Source: Gp7-AA6 sp036001245
GTDB lineage: Bacteria; Acidobacteriota; Thermoanaerobaculia; UBA5066; Gp7-AA6
Assembly (NCBI GenBank): GCA_036001245.1
Contig: DASYUL010000140.1
Span: 1-23,210, forward strand
Reading direction: 5' to 3'
DNA: 23,210 nucleotides
Below the pieces are notes generated by a model that did no database searches, was not told where the DNA came from, and saw only the letters and a program-made list of their open reading frames with translations. This document shows, in pieces, positions 7,718 through 14,094 of this stretch. Within the stretch, counting starts at the first letter, position 1. The number at the start of each line of letters is the position of its first letter. The translations under genes and the position numbers were made by a program.

Positions 7718-7789
7718 AGTTCTCAGCCGTTAGTTCTCAGGTCTCAGCCCGCGCTCTCTCCTAAGAACTGACTACTGAGAACCGAAACT
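7718..7789. repeat. Degenerate inverted heptad-repeat arms between ppiD-like gene and ruvA
   Basis: The left arm has units near AGTTCTC (7718, 7725, 7732, 7739) and the right arm has units near TGAGAAC (7762, 7769, 7776). The arms are inverted with respect to one another. The block fills the roughly 80-base gap, touching the TAG of the upstream gene (7788-7790) and ending about 12 bases before the ruvA GTG. It is less regular than the blocks at 5024 and 12593. Confidence 0.65.
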
Positions 7790-9740
7790 ATCCCCGCCTC
7801 TGGCCTTGCTGAGGCAGGAACGAGTTCAGCACTTCCTCGTTGACCTCGATCTTCCGGTCGGCGCGCATCTGGGCGACGACGGCCCGGATCAGCCGCTCGG
7901 CCTCTTTGGCGCGGAGCGAATCGGCGAGCTGACTTTTCTGCGTATCGAACGACGCCGGATCCGCCTGGGTCCGAGTGAGCACCCGGAAGAGCACGAACCC
8001 CGACGGCACCGGCACCGGCGGGCCCGCCTGACCGGCGGGCGTCTTGAAGACCACCTCGGAGAGCCGCGGCGCCGCGCCCAGGTCCGGGATCGGACCGTCC
8101 GGCCCGAAGTCGGGCGTGGTCTTGACCTCCGTCTCGTAGCGGGTGGCGAGCGCCGCGAGGGTCGTCCCCGACGCGAGCTCCTTCGCAGCCGGGTCGAGCT
8201 TCTCGAGCGCGTCCTTCTCGCGCCGCTCGGTCTTCCAGTCCTCGGCGATCTTCGCCTTCACTTCCTCGAACGGCTGGATCGCGCTCGGCCGCTCGGCGAT
8301 CGGGCGGAGAAAGACCGGCCCGCGCGGGGTGTCGATCGGGGCCGTCGTGCTGTCGCCGATCTTCAGCGACCAGGCCTCCTTCGAGAAGGCGGCGTTCGGA
8401 CCGATCCCCTCGATCGGTCCATTTCGCGAAAACCAGTCGGTCGTGTTGTAGGTGACGGTGTCGCCCTGGAGCTTGCGCAGCTCCTCGTCCGACCTGGTTT
8501 TGAGCCCCCGGACCTTCGCGGCGAGCTCCTCGGCGATCCGTTTCGTTTCCGCGACGGCCTTGCGTTCGGCGAGATCTCCCGAGATGCTCGGGCGGACCTC
8601 TTCGAGGGTGCGGATCGTCGGCGACGTCTTCGCGGCCAGCCGGATGACGTGGTAACCGAAGCTCGTCTTGATCGGGCCGCGGACCTCGCCCGGCTTCATG
8701 TCGAAGGCCACCTGCTCGAACTCCGGCACCATCTGGCCGCGTCCGAATGGAGGCAGCTGCCCGCCGTTGTCCTTGCCGCTCGGATCGTCCGTGTTCTCCT
8801 TCGCGAGCGTCGCGAAGTCCTCGCCCGCCTTCGCGCGTGCGAGGAGGGCCTCCGCCTTGGCCTTTCCTTTGGCGTCCGCCTCGGGTCCGCCGCTCGGATC
8901 GACCTTCACGAGGATGTGAGAAACGCTGACCTGCTCCGGCACGGAAAAGGTCGCCTTCTTCGCCTCGTACTCGGCGCGAATCTCCGCGTCCGAGACGGGA
9001 ACCTTCGCCCGTACCTTGAGACGATCGACCAGCAGGTAGTTGGCGCGGCGCTGCTCGGGCGCCCGGTAGCGCTCCTTGTTCTTCTCGTAGTAGGCCTTGA
9101 GGTCCGCGTCGGACGGCTCGAGCGCCGTCTCGAGCCGGCTCGCGAGGACGACGATGTACTCGATCTTCGCCTTGTCGTTCTTCGCGGCGAACTCCCGGCG
9201 AACGTCGGCGTCGGGGACCGCGACGCTTGCCTTCACGAGCGCCGTGTACTTGTTGACGAGGAGGTCCTCGCGCAGCCCTTCTTCGAACGCCTCGGGAAGG
9301 TAACCAGACCGCCTCAGCCGTTCTTCGTACTGTTTGGCACCGATGAACTGACCGTTCTCCTGCAATTCGGTCATCGACGCGATTCTTCGCGCGAGCTCGT
9401 CGTCGCTGACCCGGAGGTTCATCCGCTTCGCCGCCTCGAGTACCAGCTTGCGGTCGATCATTCCGTCGAGGACCTGGCGCGGCAGGTCGAGCGCGCGGGC
9501 GAGCTCGGGCGAGAAGCTCCCCTTATAGAGCTCGCGGTAGCGCTCGACCTGGTTCTGGTAGATCCGGTCGAATTCGGCGGCGGAGATCTCGTCGCCGCCC
9601 ATGCGGGCAACGACCTGACTCGAGCTGTCGTTTCCCCAGTTCGATCCGGAGAAGAAGACGAACCCGAGGATGAAGACGATGATGACCGCGAACAGCGTCC
9701 ACTTGAGATGGTGAAAGCTGGCGCGCATGGTTTTGAGCAT
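7788..9740 (-). CDS. ppiD: Membrane-anchored periplasmic peptidyl-prolyl isomerase/chaperone, PpiD/SurA type
   Basis: PpiD-type foldases are anchored by one N-terminal helix and act in the periplasm on proteins leaving the Sec translocon. The 650-aa product has a membrane segment at about 13-33 (LKWTLFAVIIVFILGFVFF), a SurA_N chaperone domain (about 45-200, with GDEISAAEFDRIYQNQ), and a PPIC parvulin domain at about 270-365 (VSVSHILVKVD through GYHVIRL). A second, more divergent C-terminal foldase-like region follows. ATG 9740 has an excellent AAAGGAG 8 bases upstream, and an extended -10 element precedes it. It is the first gene of a leftward group with ruvA, ruvB and the lipid kinase. PrsA/SurA homologues are alternatives, but the architecture fits PpiD best. 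Confidence 0.88.
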   Translation of the reverse strand: MLKTMRASFHHLKWTLFAVIIVFILGFVFFSGSNWGNDSSSQVVARMGGDEISAAEFDRIYQNQVERYRELYKGSFSPELARALDLPRQVLDGMIDRKLVLEAAKRMNLRVSDDELARRIASMTELQENGQFIGAKQYEERLRRSGYLPEAFEEGLREDLLVNKYTALVKASVAVPDADVRREFAAKNDKAKIEYIVVLASRLETALEPSDADLKAYYEKNKERYRAPEQRRANYLLVDRLKVRAKVPVSDAEIRAEYEAKKATFSVPEQVSVSHILVKVDPSGGPEADAKGKAKAEALLARAKAGEDFATLAKENTDDPSGKDNGGQLPPFGRGQMVPEFEQVAFDMKPGEVRGPIKTSFGYHVIRLAAKTSPTIRTLEEVRPSISGDLAERKAVAETKRIAEELAAKVRGLKTRSDEELRKLQGDTVTYNTTDWFSRNGPIEGIGPNAAFSKEAWSLKIGDSTTAPIDTPRGPVFLRPIAERPSAIQPFEEVKAKIAEDWKTERREKDALEKLDPAAKELASGTTLAALATRYETEVKTTPDFGPDGPIPDLGAAPRLSEVVFKTPAGQAGPPVPVPSGFVLFRVLTRTQADPASFDTQKSQLADSLRAKEAERLIRAVVAQMRADRKIEVNEEVLNSFLPQQGQRRG

Positions 9741-9769
9741 CCCGAAGGCTCCTTTTGTGAGAACGGGCG

Positions 9770-9778
9770 ACTATAGCA
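9770..9778 (-). promoter_or_regulatory. Candidate extended -10 promoter for ppiD-like gene
   Basis: On the reverse strand this reads TGCTATAGT, an extended -10 (TGn plus a near-consensus hexamer). It would start transcription around 9763 and give a leader of about 23 bases that includes the AAAGGAG ribosome binding site. No good -35 is visible, which is tolerated by extended -10 promoters. Confidence 0.45.
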
Positions 9779-9870
9779 AGCGAGCTTTGCCGGCGGCCCC
9801 CGGCCGCCCGCTATCCGCTTGGAACGAGACGGTTCCCGGCCATCAGGTAACAGTGGGGAACTGAAAATTA

Positions 9871-9993
9871 TGCGGCGGTGCAGGCCCACGGGCTGTCCCT
9901 GCGACGAATCAGGCTGCGGGTGCAGGCCCGTGGGGCCTGTCCCCGCGACGAATTAGGCTGCGGGTGCAGGCCCGTGGGGCCTGTCCCCGCGAC
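9871..9993. repeat. 44-bp tandem repeat of palindromic units (2.8 copies)
   Basis: Three copies begin at 9871, 9915 and 9959 with exact 44-base periodicity; the last is truncated at about 9993. Copies 2 and 3 are identical across the shared part, and copy 1 has several substitutions. Each unit contains an inverted pair, GCAGGCCC with GGGCCTGT inside GCGGG...CCCGC, able to form a strong hairpin. The sub-core GGGGCCTGTCCCC (9932-9944 and 9976-9988) differs by one base from the core at 17167-17179. Confidence 0.88.
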
Positions 9994-10004
9994 ATGCTCT
10001 GTTG

Positions 10005-10013
10005 TGCTATAAA
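10005..10013 (+). promoter_or_regulatory. Candidate extended -10 promoter for FecR-domain gene
   Basis: TGCTATAAA is a good extended -10 element immediately after the 44-bp repeats. Transcription would begin near 10020, giving a leader of about 27 bases before ATG 10047. No convincing -35 is seen because that position falls in the repeat. Confidence 0.45.
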
Positions 10014-10046
10014 CAGACAGGGTAAGTCTCGCCAATCAAGAAAGTT

Positions 10047-11480
10047 ATGCGGAGACGGCGTCTGGTCGGAGCGGACCTCGATTGGTTCGTCATTCCGGTC
10101 CGGAAAATCACGACCTGGGGTGTCCTGATCGTGCTGGTCGCGGCCGGCAGCATCCTCGGATACCGCGCCTTCGTTCGGGCCAAGCCCACCGCCGAGGACC
10201 GCGCCCGCGCCGAGATCGAGACCGCCTCCGGTCTCCTCGCCAAGGCGACGAACACCGCCGGCACCGTGCGCCCGGGATCGAACGTCGCCCGCGCGCGCGG
10301 CCTCCTGGAGGACGCAAGGGGCGCCATGGGCGATCAGCGCTTCGACGAAGCCTTCCGGCTGGCGGTGGAATCGGAGTCCTACTCCCGGCGCGTCCTCGGC
10401 GGGTGGGGGGCGGACGAGAACGGCGACGCCTCGTTCATCTTCGTGGAAGGCGAGGTCGCGCTGCAGCGGGCCGGCCGCTCGAGTTTCGAGACCGCCCGGC
10501 AGCGTCAGCCGCTCTTCGACGGCGATTTCATCCGGACCGGTCGCAACGGTTCCGCTGAGGTCATGTTCAGCGACGGAACACTATTCACGATCCGGCCGGG
10601 TTCTCTCTTCGAGGTGCGGCGACCGTCGGCATCCGACGCGAGCGGCAGCGAGGTGAAGATGGTCTCCGGCGCGGTGAACGTCTACACGTCGACGTCTCCC
10701 TCGACGATCGCGACCGACGACGCGACCGCGTCCGTCGAGCGGAATTCGCGGGTGTCGCTGGACGTGGCCGCCGGCGAGAAGACCGAAGTGACCACGTACC
10801 GCGGCAAGGCGACGGTCTCGACGGGGCTCGGCACGGTGGTGCTCGAAGACCGCCAGAGGGTCGTCGCCGCGTCGCGGACGGGCGTGCTCTCCCCCCGGAT
10901 CGTCCTGCCCGAGGCCCCGAGGCCGGTCGCGCCCGACGACAACCGGACCTTCGACAACGCCAGCGGCGGCGAGGTGGAGCTCAAGTGGTCACGGGTGCCG
11001 GAAGCTGCCCGCTACCGGATCCAGATTTCTCGGTCCCGGCTGTTCGTTCCCGACGCGAACGAGGTCGATCTCGACAACCGTACGGGGCTCTCGGCCGAAA
11101 TCAAGGTCTCGCGGGAAGGGTCCTATTTCTGGCGCCTCGCGGCGATCGACCGGGCGGGCTATTCCTCGGACTGGAGCGCCGTGCGCCGCTTCCGCCTGGT
11201 TTCGGAGCCGATCCGCACTGGAAGCGGGGACACGACGCCGCCGGATCTTTCGGTGCTGCCGCCCCAGCAGATGGGGAACATCTTCCTGATCTTCGGAAAG
11301 ACCGAGCCGAGCGCGGTCGTCACGGTCAACGCCGAGCCGGCGGACGTCGGCTCCGACGGCACCTTCAAGAAGACGATCACGATCGAGCGGGACGGCTACG
11401 CGATGCTCGTCATCAAGGCCGTGGACGCTTCGGGCAACGAGACCATCCGGCGGATGCGCGTATTCGTGGAGACCCTTTGA
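10047..11480 (+). CDS. Membrane-anchored FecR-domain protein with Fn3-like and Ig-like C-terminal domains
   Basis: The 477-aa protein has a basic N-terminus and one membrane helix at about 22-40 (TTWGVLIVLVAAGSILGYRAF), so the rest is probably periplasmic. A helical segment (about 48-115) precedes a FecR domain at about 129-235 (FVEGEVALQR, PLFDGDFIRTGRNGSAEVMFSDGTLFTIRPGSLFEV). An Fn3-like unit follows at about 308-386 (VELKWSRVPEAARYRIQIS ... FWRLAAIDRAGYSSDWS), then a small Ig-like bacterial domain at about 398-477 (FGKTEPSAVVTVNAEP ... VIKAVDASGNE). Classical FecR is an anti-sigma regulator next to a sigma factor and TonB receptor. None is here, and the extra domains suggest a surface or periplasmic scaffold instead. 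It lies upstream of mreB on the same strand; a role in envelope assembly is only inference. The ribosome binding site is weak. Confidence 0.75.
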   Translation: MRRRRLVGADLDWFVIPVRKITTWGVLIVLVAAGSILGYRAFVRAKPTAEDRARAEIETASGLLAKATNTAGTVRPGSNVARARGLLEDARGAMGDQRFDEAFRLAVESESYSRRVLGGWGADENGDASFIFVEGEVALQRAGRSSFETARQRQPLFDGDFIRTGRNGSAEVMFSDGTLFTIRPGSLFEVRRPSASDASGSEVKMVSGAVNVYTSTSPSTIATDDATASVERNSRVSLDVAAGEKTEVTTYRGKATVSTGLGTVVLEDRQRVVAASRTGVLSPRIVLPEAPRPVAPDDNRTFDNASGGEVELKWSRVPEAARYRIQISRSRLFVPDANEVDLDNRTGLSAEIKVSREGSYFWRLAAIDRAGYSSDWSAVRRFRLVSEPIRTGSGDTTPPDLSVLPPQQMGNIFLIFGKTEPSAVVTVNAEPADVGSDGTFKKTITIERDGYAMLVIKAVDASGNETIRRMRVFVETL

Positions 11481-11512
11481 GTGACGTGAGCCGAAGAGAG
11501 CGTCGAGTGCTC

Positions 11513-11533
11513 CGGCTTACGGCTTACGATGAA
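11513..11533. repeat. Short heptad repeat between FecR-domain gene and mreB
   Basis: CGGCTTA is repeated exactly at 11513 and 11520, followed by a degenerate unit at 11527. A possible inverted partner, TGAGCCG, lies at 11487-11493. This is the weakest member of the heptad series. Confidence 0.4.
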
Positions 11534-11570
11534 CCCTTGAACTTCTAGACCCGAGCCTTACGGAGGTCCC

Positions 11571-12596
11571 TTGGCCTGGCGGTCCCTCTTTTCACTTTTT
11601 TCGAACGATCTCGCCGTCGATCTGGGCACGGCGAACACGCTCGTATTCGCCCGCGGAAAGGGCATCGTCGTCCGCGAGCCGTCGATCGTCGCGGTGAACA
11701 ACCACACGAACCGGGTGGAAGCGGTCGGCACCGAAGCCAAGGAGATGCTCGGCCGCACGCCGGGCAACATCGTCGCGATCCGCCCCATGAAGGACGGCGT
11801 GATCGCGGATTTCGAAGTCACCGAGAAGATGCTCGATCACTTCATCAAGAAGGCGCACGGCCGCTCGCTGTTCGTGCGGCCGCGGATCGTCATCTCCGTC
11901 CCCTCGGGAATCACCCAGGTCGAGAAGCGCGCAGTGCAGGACTCCGCGCTGCGCGCCGGAGCTTCGGAGGTCTTCATCATCGAGCAGGCGATGGCGGCCG
12001 CGATCGGCGCCGGCCTTCCGATCACGGAGCCCGCGGGCAACATGATCGTCGACATCGGGGGAGGTACGACGGACGTTGCCGTGATCTCGCTGGCCGGAAT
12101 CGTCTACAGCCGCTCGGTGCGGATCGCGTCGAACGAGATGGACGAGGCGATCATTCAGTACGTCAAACGAAAGTACAACCTCCTGATCGGCGAGCGCACG
12201 GCGGAGCAGGTGAAGATCGAGATCGGGTCCGCTTACCCGCTGGACGAGCCGCTGACGATGGAAGTCAAGGGGCGCGACCTCGTCGAAGGCGTTCCCAAGA
12301 CGCTCACCCTCTCCGACGAGGAAGTTCGCGAGGCGCTGGCGGAAGTGGTCGCTGCGATCGTCGAGACGGTGCGCGTTGCCCTCGAGCGCACGCCGCCGGA
12401 GCTCTCCGCGGACATCATGGACGAGGGAATCATCATCACGGGCGGCGGCTCACTGTTGCGCAACCTCGATCGCCGCCTCCGCGAAGAGACCGGCCTGCCG
12501 ATTTCCTACGCCGAAGACCCGCTCGCATCGGTGGCGCTCGGAACCGGCGCGATGCTCACCGACATGAACCTGTTGAGGAAGATATCCATAACGTGA
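11571..12596 (+). CDS. mreB: Rod shape-determining protein MreB
   Basis: MreB is the bacterial actin that forms membrane-bound filaments directing side-wall peptidoglycan synthesis. At 341 aa it has normal length. An amphipathic N-terminus (WRSLFSLFS) for membrane binding is followed by phosphate loop 1 DLGTANT (about 17-23), phosphate loop 2 DIGGGTTDVAVISL (about 161-174) and GGGSLLRNLDRRL near 290. The start is TTG at 11571, chosen because CGGAGG (11561-11566) sits 4 bases upstream and translation begins exactly at the usual MreB N-terminus. It leads the mreB-mreC-mreD-mrdA-rodA-rng cluster. Its TGA (12594-12596) is part of the first unit of the following heptad repeat. Confidence 0.98.
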   Translation: MAWRSLFSLFSNDLAVDLGTANTLVFARGKGIVVREPSIVAVNNHTNRVEAVGTEAKEMLGRTPGNIVAIRPMKDGVIADFEVTEKMLDHFIKKAHGRSLFVRPRIVISVPSGITQVEKRAVQDSALRAGASEVFIIEQAMAAAIGAGLPITEPAGNMIVDIGGGTTDVAVISLAGIVYSRSVRIASNEMDEAIIQYVKRKYNLLIGERTAEQVKIEIGSAYPLDEPLTMEVKGRDLVEGVPKTLTLSDEEVREALAEVVAAIVETVRVALERTPPELSADIMDEGIIITGGGSLLRNLDRRLREETGLPISYAEDPLASVALGTGAMLTDMNLLRKISIT

Positions 12597-12676
12597 ACAG
12601 TGAACGGTGAACGGTGAAGAGCGTCGGAGGTCGTGAGCTCGGTGCTTCCGTTGACTGTTCACCGTTAACTGTTTAC
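12593..12676. repeat. Inverted heptad-repeat arms between mreB and mreC
   Basis: The left arm has four units near GTGAACG (12593, 12600, 12607, 12614). The right arm has four units near TGTTCAC (12649, 12656, 12663, 12670), separated by 28 bases. The arms can pair into a long stem. The left arm supplies the mreB stop codon and the right arm ends 5 bases before the mreC ATG, replacing any Shine-Dalgarno. The unit is the same as that at 5024-5086. Confidence 0.8.
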
Positions 12677-12681
12677 CCGAC

Positions 12682-13557
12682 ATGAGATTTCCCTCCGTCC
12701 GCGCCGAGATCACTCCCCGTCCCCGTAGGGGCGGCGCGCTCCTCGCGTCGGTGCTCGTGGTCTGCGTCCTCGCCCTGTCCGCGCAGGCTCCCGCCCGCCG
12801 CCAGCGCGGTTCCGTGTTGCGGTCGTGGATCCTGACCGTCGCCTCTCCCGCCGTCCGAGCCGTCGCGGGCGTTTCCCGCGCGGTTTCCGGCGCGTCGTCC
12901 TCGGCTGCGCAGATGTGGTCGTCCCGCGATGAAAACGCGCGCCTGCGCGCGCGCCTCGCGAAGACCGACGAGGAGCTCTTCCGCCTCCGCGCCGAGGTGA
13001 GGCAGCTGCGCGACGAGCGGTCGCTGCGCGCGGCGGCGCCGTTTCTGCCCGTCGTGGTCGGAAGTGCTCCGGTCCTTCTCGTCGAGAGGCGCGCCGGGCT
13101 CCACAGCGCGCTCGTCGGTATCGGCTCGGCGGCCGGAGTCGGGGCGGGATCTCCGCTCGCGGTGCCCGAGGGGCTCGTCGGGCGCATCGTCACGTCGGGC
13201 CGGACGATGTCGCGCGCGCAGCTCCTGCTCGACGCGTCGGCGGCCGTGGGCGCCCGCATCGCGCGGACGGGGGAGCTCGGGATCGTTCGCGGCGACGGGC
13301 GCGGCGCGCTTTTGCTGAACCACATTCCGACGACCTCCCGCGTGCGGCCCGGAGACCTGATCGAATCCGCCGGAATCGACGGCATCTATCCGCGCGCGAT
13401 CCCGATCGGCCGCGTGGGCTCGGTCTCTCCCGGCAGCAACCTCTTTCTCGACATCCGCGTCGTTCCGACGGCGCCCTTCGCGCGCCTGACCGACGTCCTG
13501 GTGCTCGCGCCGTTTCCGGCGCGTGACCCGGCGGAAGGGTCGAGTGCCGCGCGGTGA
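12682..13557 (+). CDS. mreC: Rod shape-determining protein MreC
   Basis: MreC is a bitopic inner-membrane protein whose periplasmic part activates PBP2/RodA. The 291-aa product has a membrane segment at about 18-35 (GALLASVLVVCVLALSAQ), a coiled coil at about 75-115 (RDENARLRARLAKTDEELFRLRAEVRQLRDE) and the beta-domain region with VGIGSAAGVGAGSPLAVPEGLVGRI-type repeats, LLLNHIPTTSRVRPGDLIESAGIDGIYPRAIPIGRV and VVPTAPFARLTDVLVL. The ATG at 12682 directly follows the heptad block with no visible ribosome binding site, so expression may depend on coupling through the mreB mRNA. The stop overlaps the mreD GTG (GTGA). Confidence 0.95.
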   Translation: MRFPSVRAEITPRPRRGGALLASVLVVCVLALSAQAPARRQRGSVLRSWILTVASPAVRAVAGVSRAVSGASSSAAQMWSSRDENARLRARLAKTDEELFRLRAEVRQLRDERSLRAAAPFLPVVVGSAPVLLVERRAGLHSALVGIGSAAGVGAGSPLAVPEGLVGRIVTSGRTMSRAQLLLDASAAVGARIARTGELGIVRGDGRGALLLNHIPTTSRVRPGDLIESAGIDGIYPRAIPIGRVGSVSPGSNLFLDIRVVPTAPFARLTDVLVLAPFPARDPAEGSSAAR

Positions 13558-14057
13558 GGCTCGGGCGAATCGCCCTGATCCTCGCCGGGGCGACGGCGCT
13601 CGAGTTCCTCTTCGGGAGCTCGCCGTATCGCGGTGCCTGGCCGGTCGACTGGCTCCTCGTCGCGACCGCGATCGTGGCGCGCTCGGGAGGATTCGGCCGC
13701 TCCGTCCTGACGGGAGCGGCGGCGGGACTCCTCGAAGACGCGCTGACGGAGAGCCTGCTGGGCCTGAACGCCTTCGCGAAGGCCGCGATCGGCTACCTGC
13801 TCGCGTTCTTTTCCGTGCGGGTGATGTTCGGCGGGGCGCTCGCGGTGGGGGGGGCCATCGCGCTGTGCTCGCTCGCGAACGACGCGATCGTCGCGGTCCT
13901 GCGGTCGCTCCTCCTCGACTCGCCGATCGTCCTCGGCACGCCCTACGCACTCTGGCGCGCGATCGCGACGGGTGCGACGGCGGCGGCGCTCGAGGCCGCC
14001 TGGAGCTTCCCGTGGCGCGAGTGGCGGGAACGGCGCCGCCTGCGAAGGCTCCGGTGA
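13554..14057 (+). CDS. mreD: Rod shape-determining protein MreD
   Basis: MreD is a small polytopic inner-membrane protein of the elongasome. This 167-aa product is strongly hydrophobic, with about five or six predicted membrane segments (for example ALILAGATALEFLF, WLLVATAIVA, AAIGYLLAFFSV, GGALAVGGAIAL). The family-like GGFGRSVLTGAAAGLLEDALTESLLGLNAFAKAAIGYL matches the conserved 'G...G.l.D.l....lG...l...l.gy' region. The start is GTG 13554, overlapping the mreC stop. It ends in a basic tail (REWRERRRLRRLR). Sequence is poorly conserved in this family, so the call relies on topology plus position. Confidence 0.88.
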   Translation: MRLGRIALILAGATALEFLFGSSPYRGAWPVDWLLVATAIVARSGGFGRSVLTGAAAGLLEDALTESLLGLNAFAKAAIGYLLAFFSVRVMFGGALAVGGAIALCSLANDAIVAVLRSLLLDSPIVLGTPYALWRAIATGATAAALEAAWSFPWREWRERRRLRRLR

Positions 14058-14058
14058 C

Positions 14059-14093
14059 GTGTTCCGTGTTGGGTGTTCCGTGTTTCGTTCCGT
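14059..14093. repeat. Heptanucleotide tandem repeat, 4-5 units (GTGTTCC)
   Basis: Units begin at 14059, 14066, 14073 and 14080, with a degenerate fifth at 14087. Two are exactly GTGTTCC. The block starts one base after the mreD stop and ends just before the mrdA ATG, filling the whole gap. The same heptad in the opposite orientation lies at 1258-1285. Confidence 0.75.
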
Positions 14094-14094
14094 C

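Larger units (their letters stand above)
9741..10046. other. Divergent intergenic control region
   Basis: This is the only gap just over 300 bases. It holds the leader and extended -10 of the leftward ppiD-like gene at its left, a 44-bp tandem palindromic repeat in the middle (9871-9993), and an extended -10 for the rightward FecR gene at its right. I see no credible protein-coding frame or structural RNA. Confidence 0.6.

Noticed and set aside
7806..9776. A rightward open frame slightly longer than the PpiD-like gene it opposes
   Set aside because: No domain or start signal; the leftward frame has a membrane anchor, parvulin motif and strong Shine-Dalgarno, so this is a shadow.
5024..12676. 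CRISPR array interpretation of the repeated blocks
   Set aside because: Units are 7 or 44 bases with no unique spacers of constant length, and no cas genes are present.
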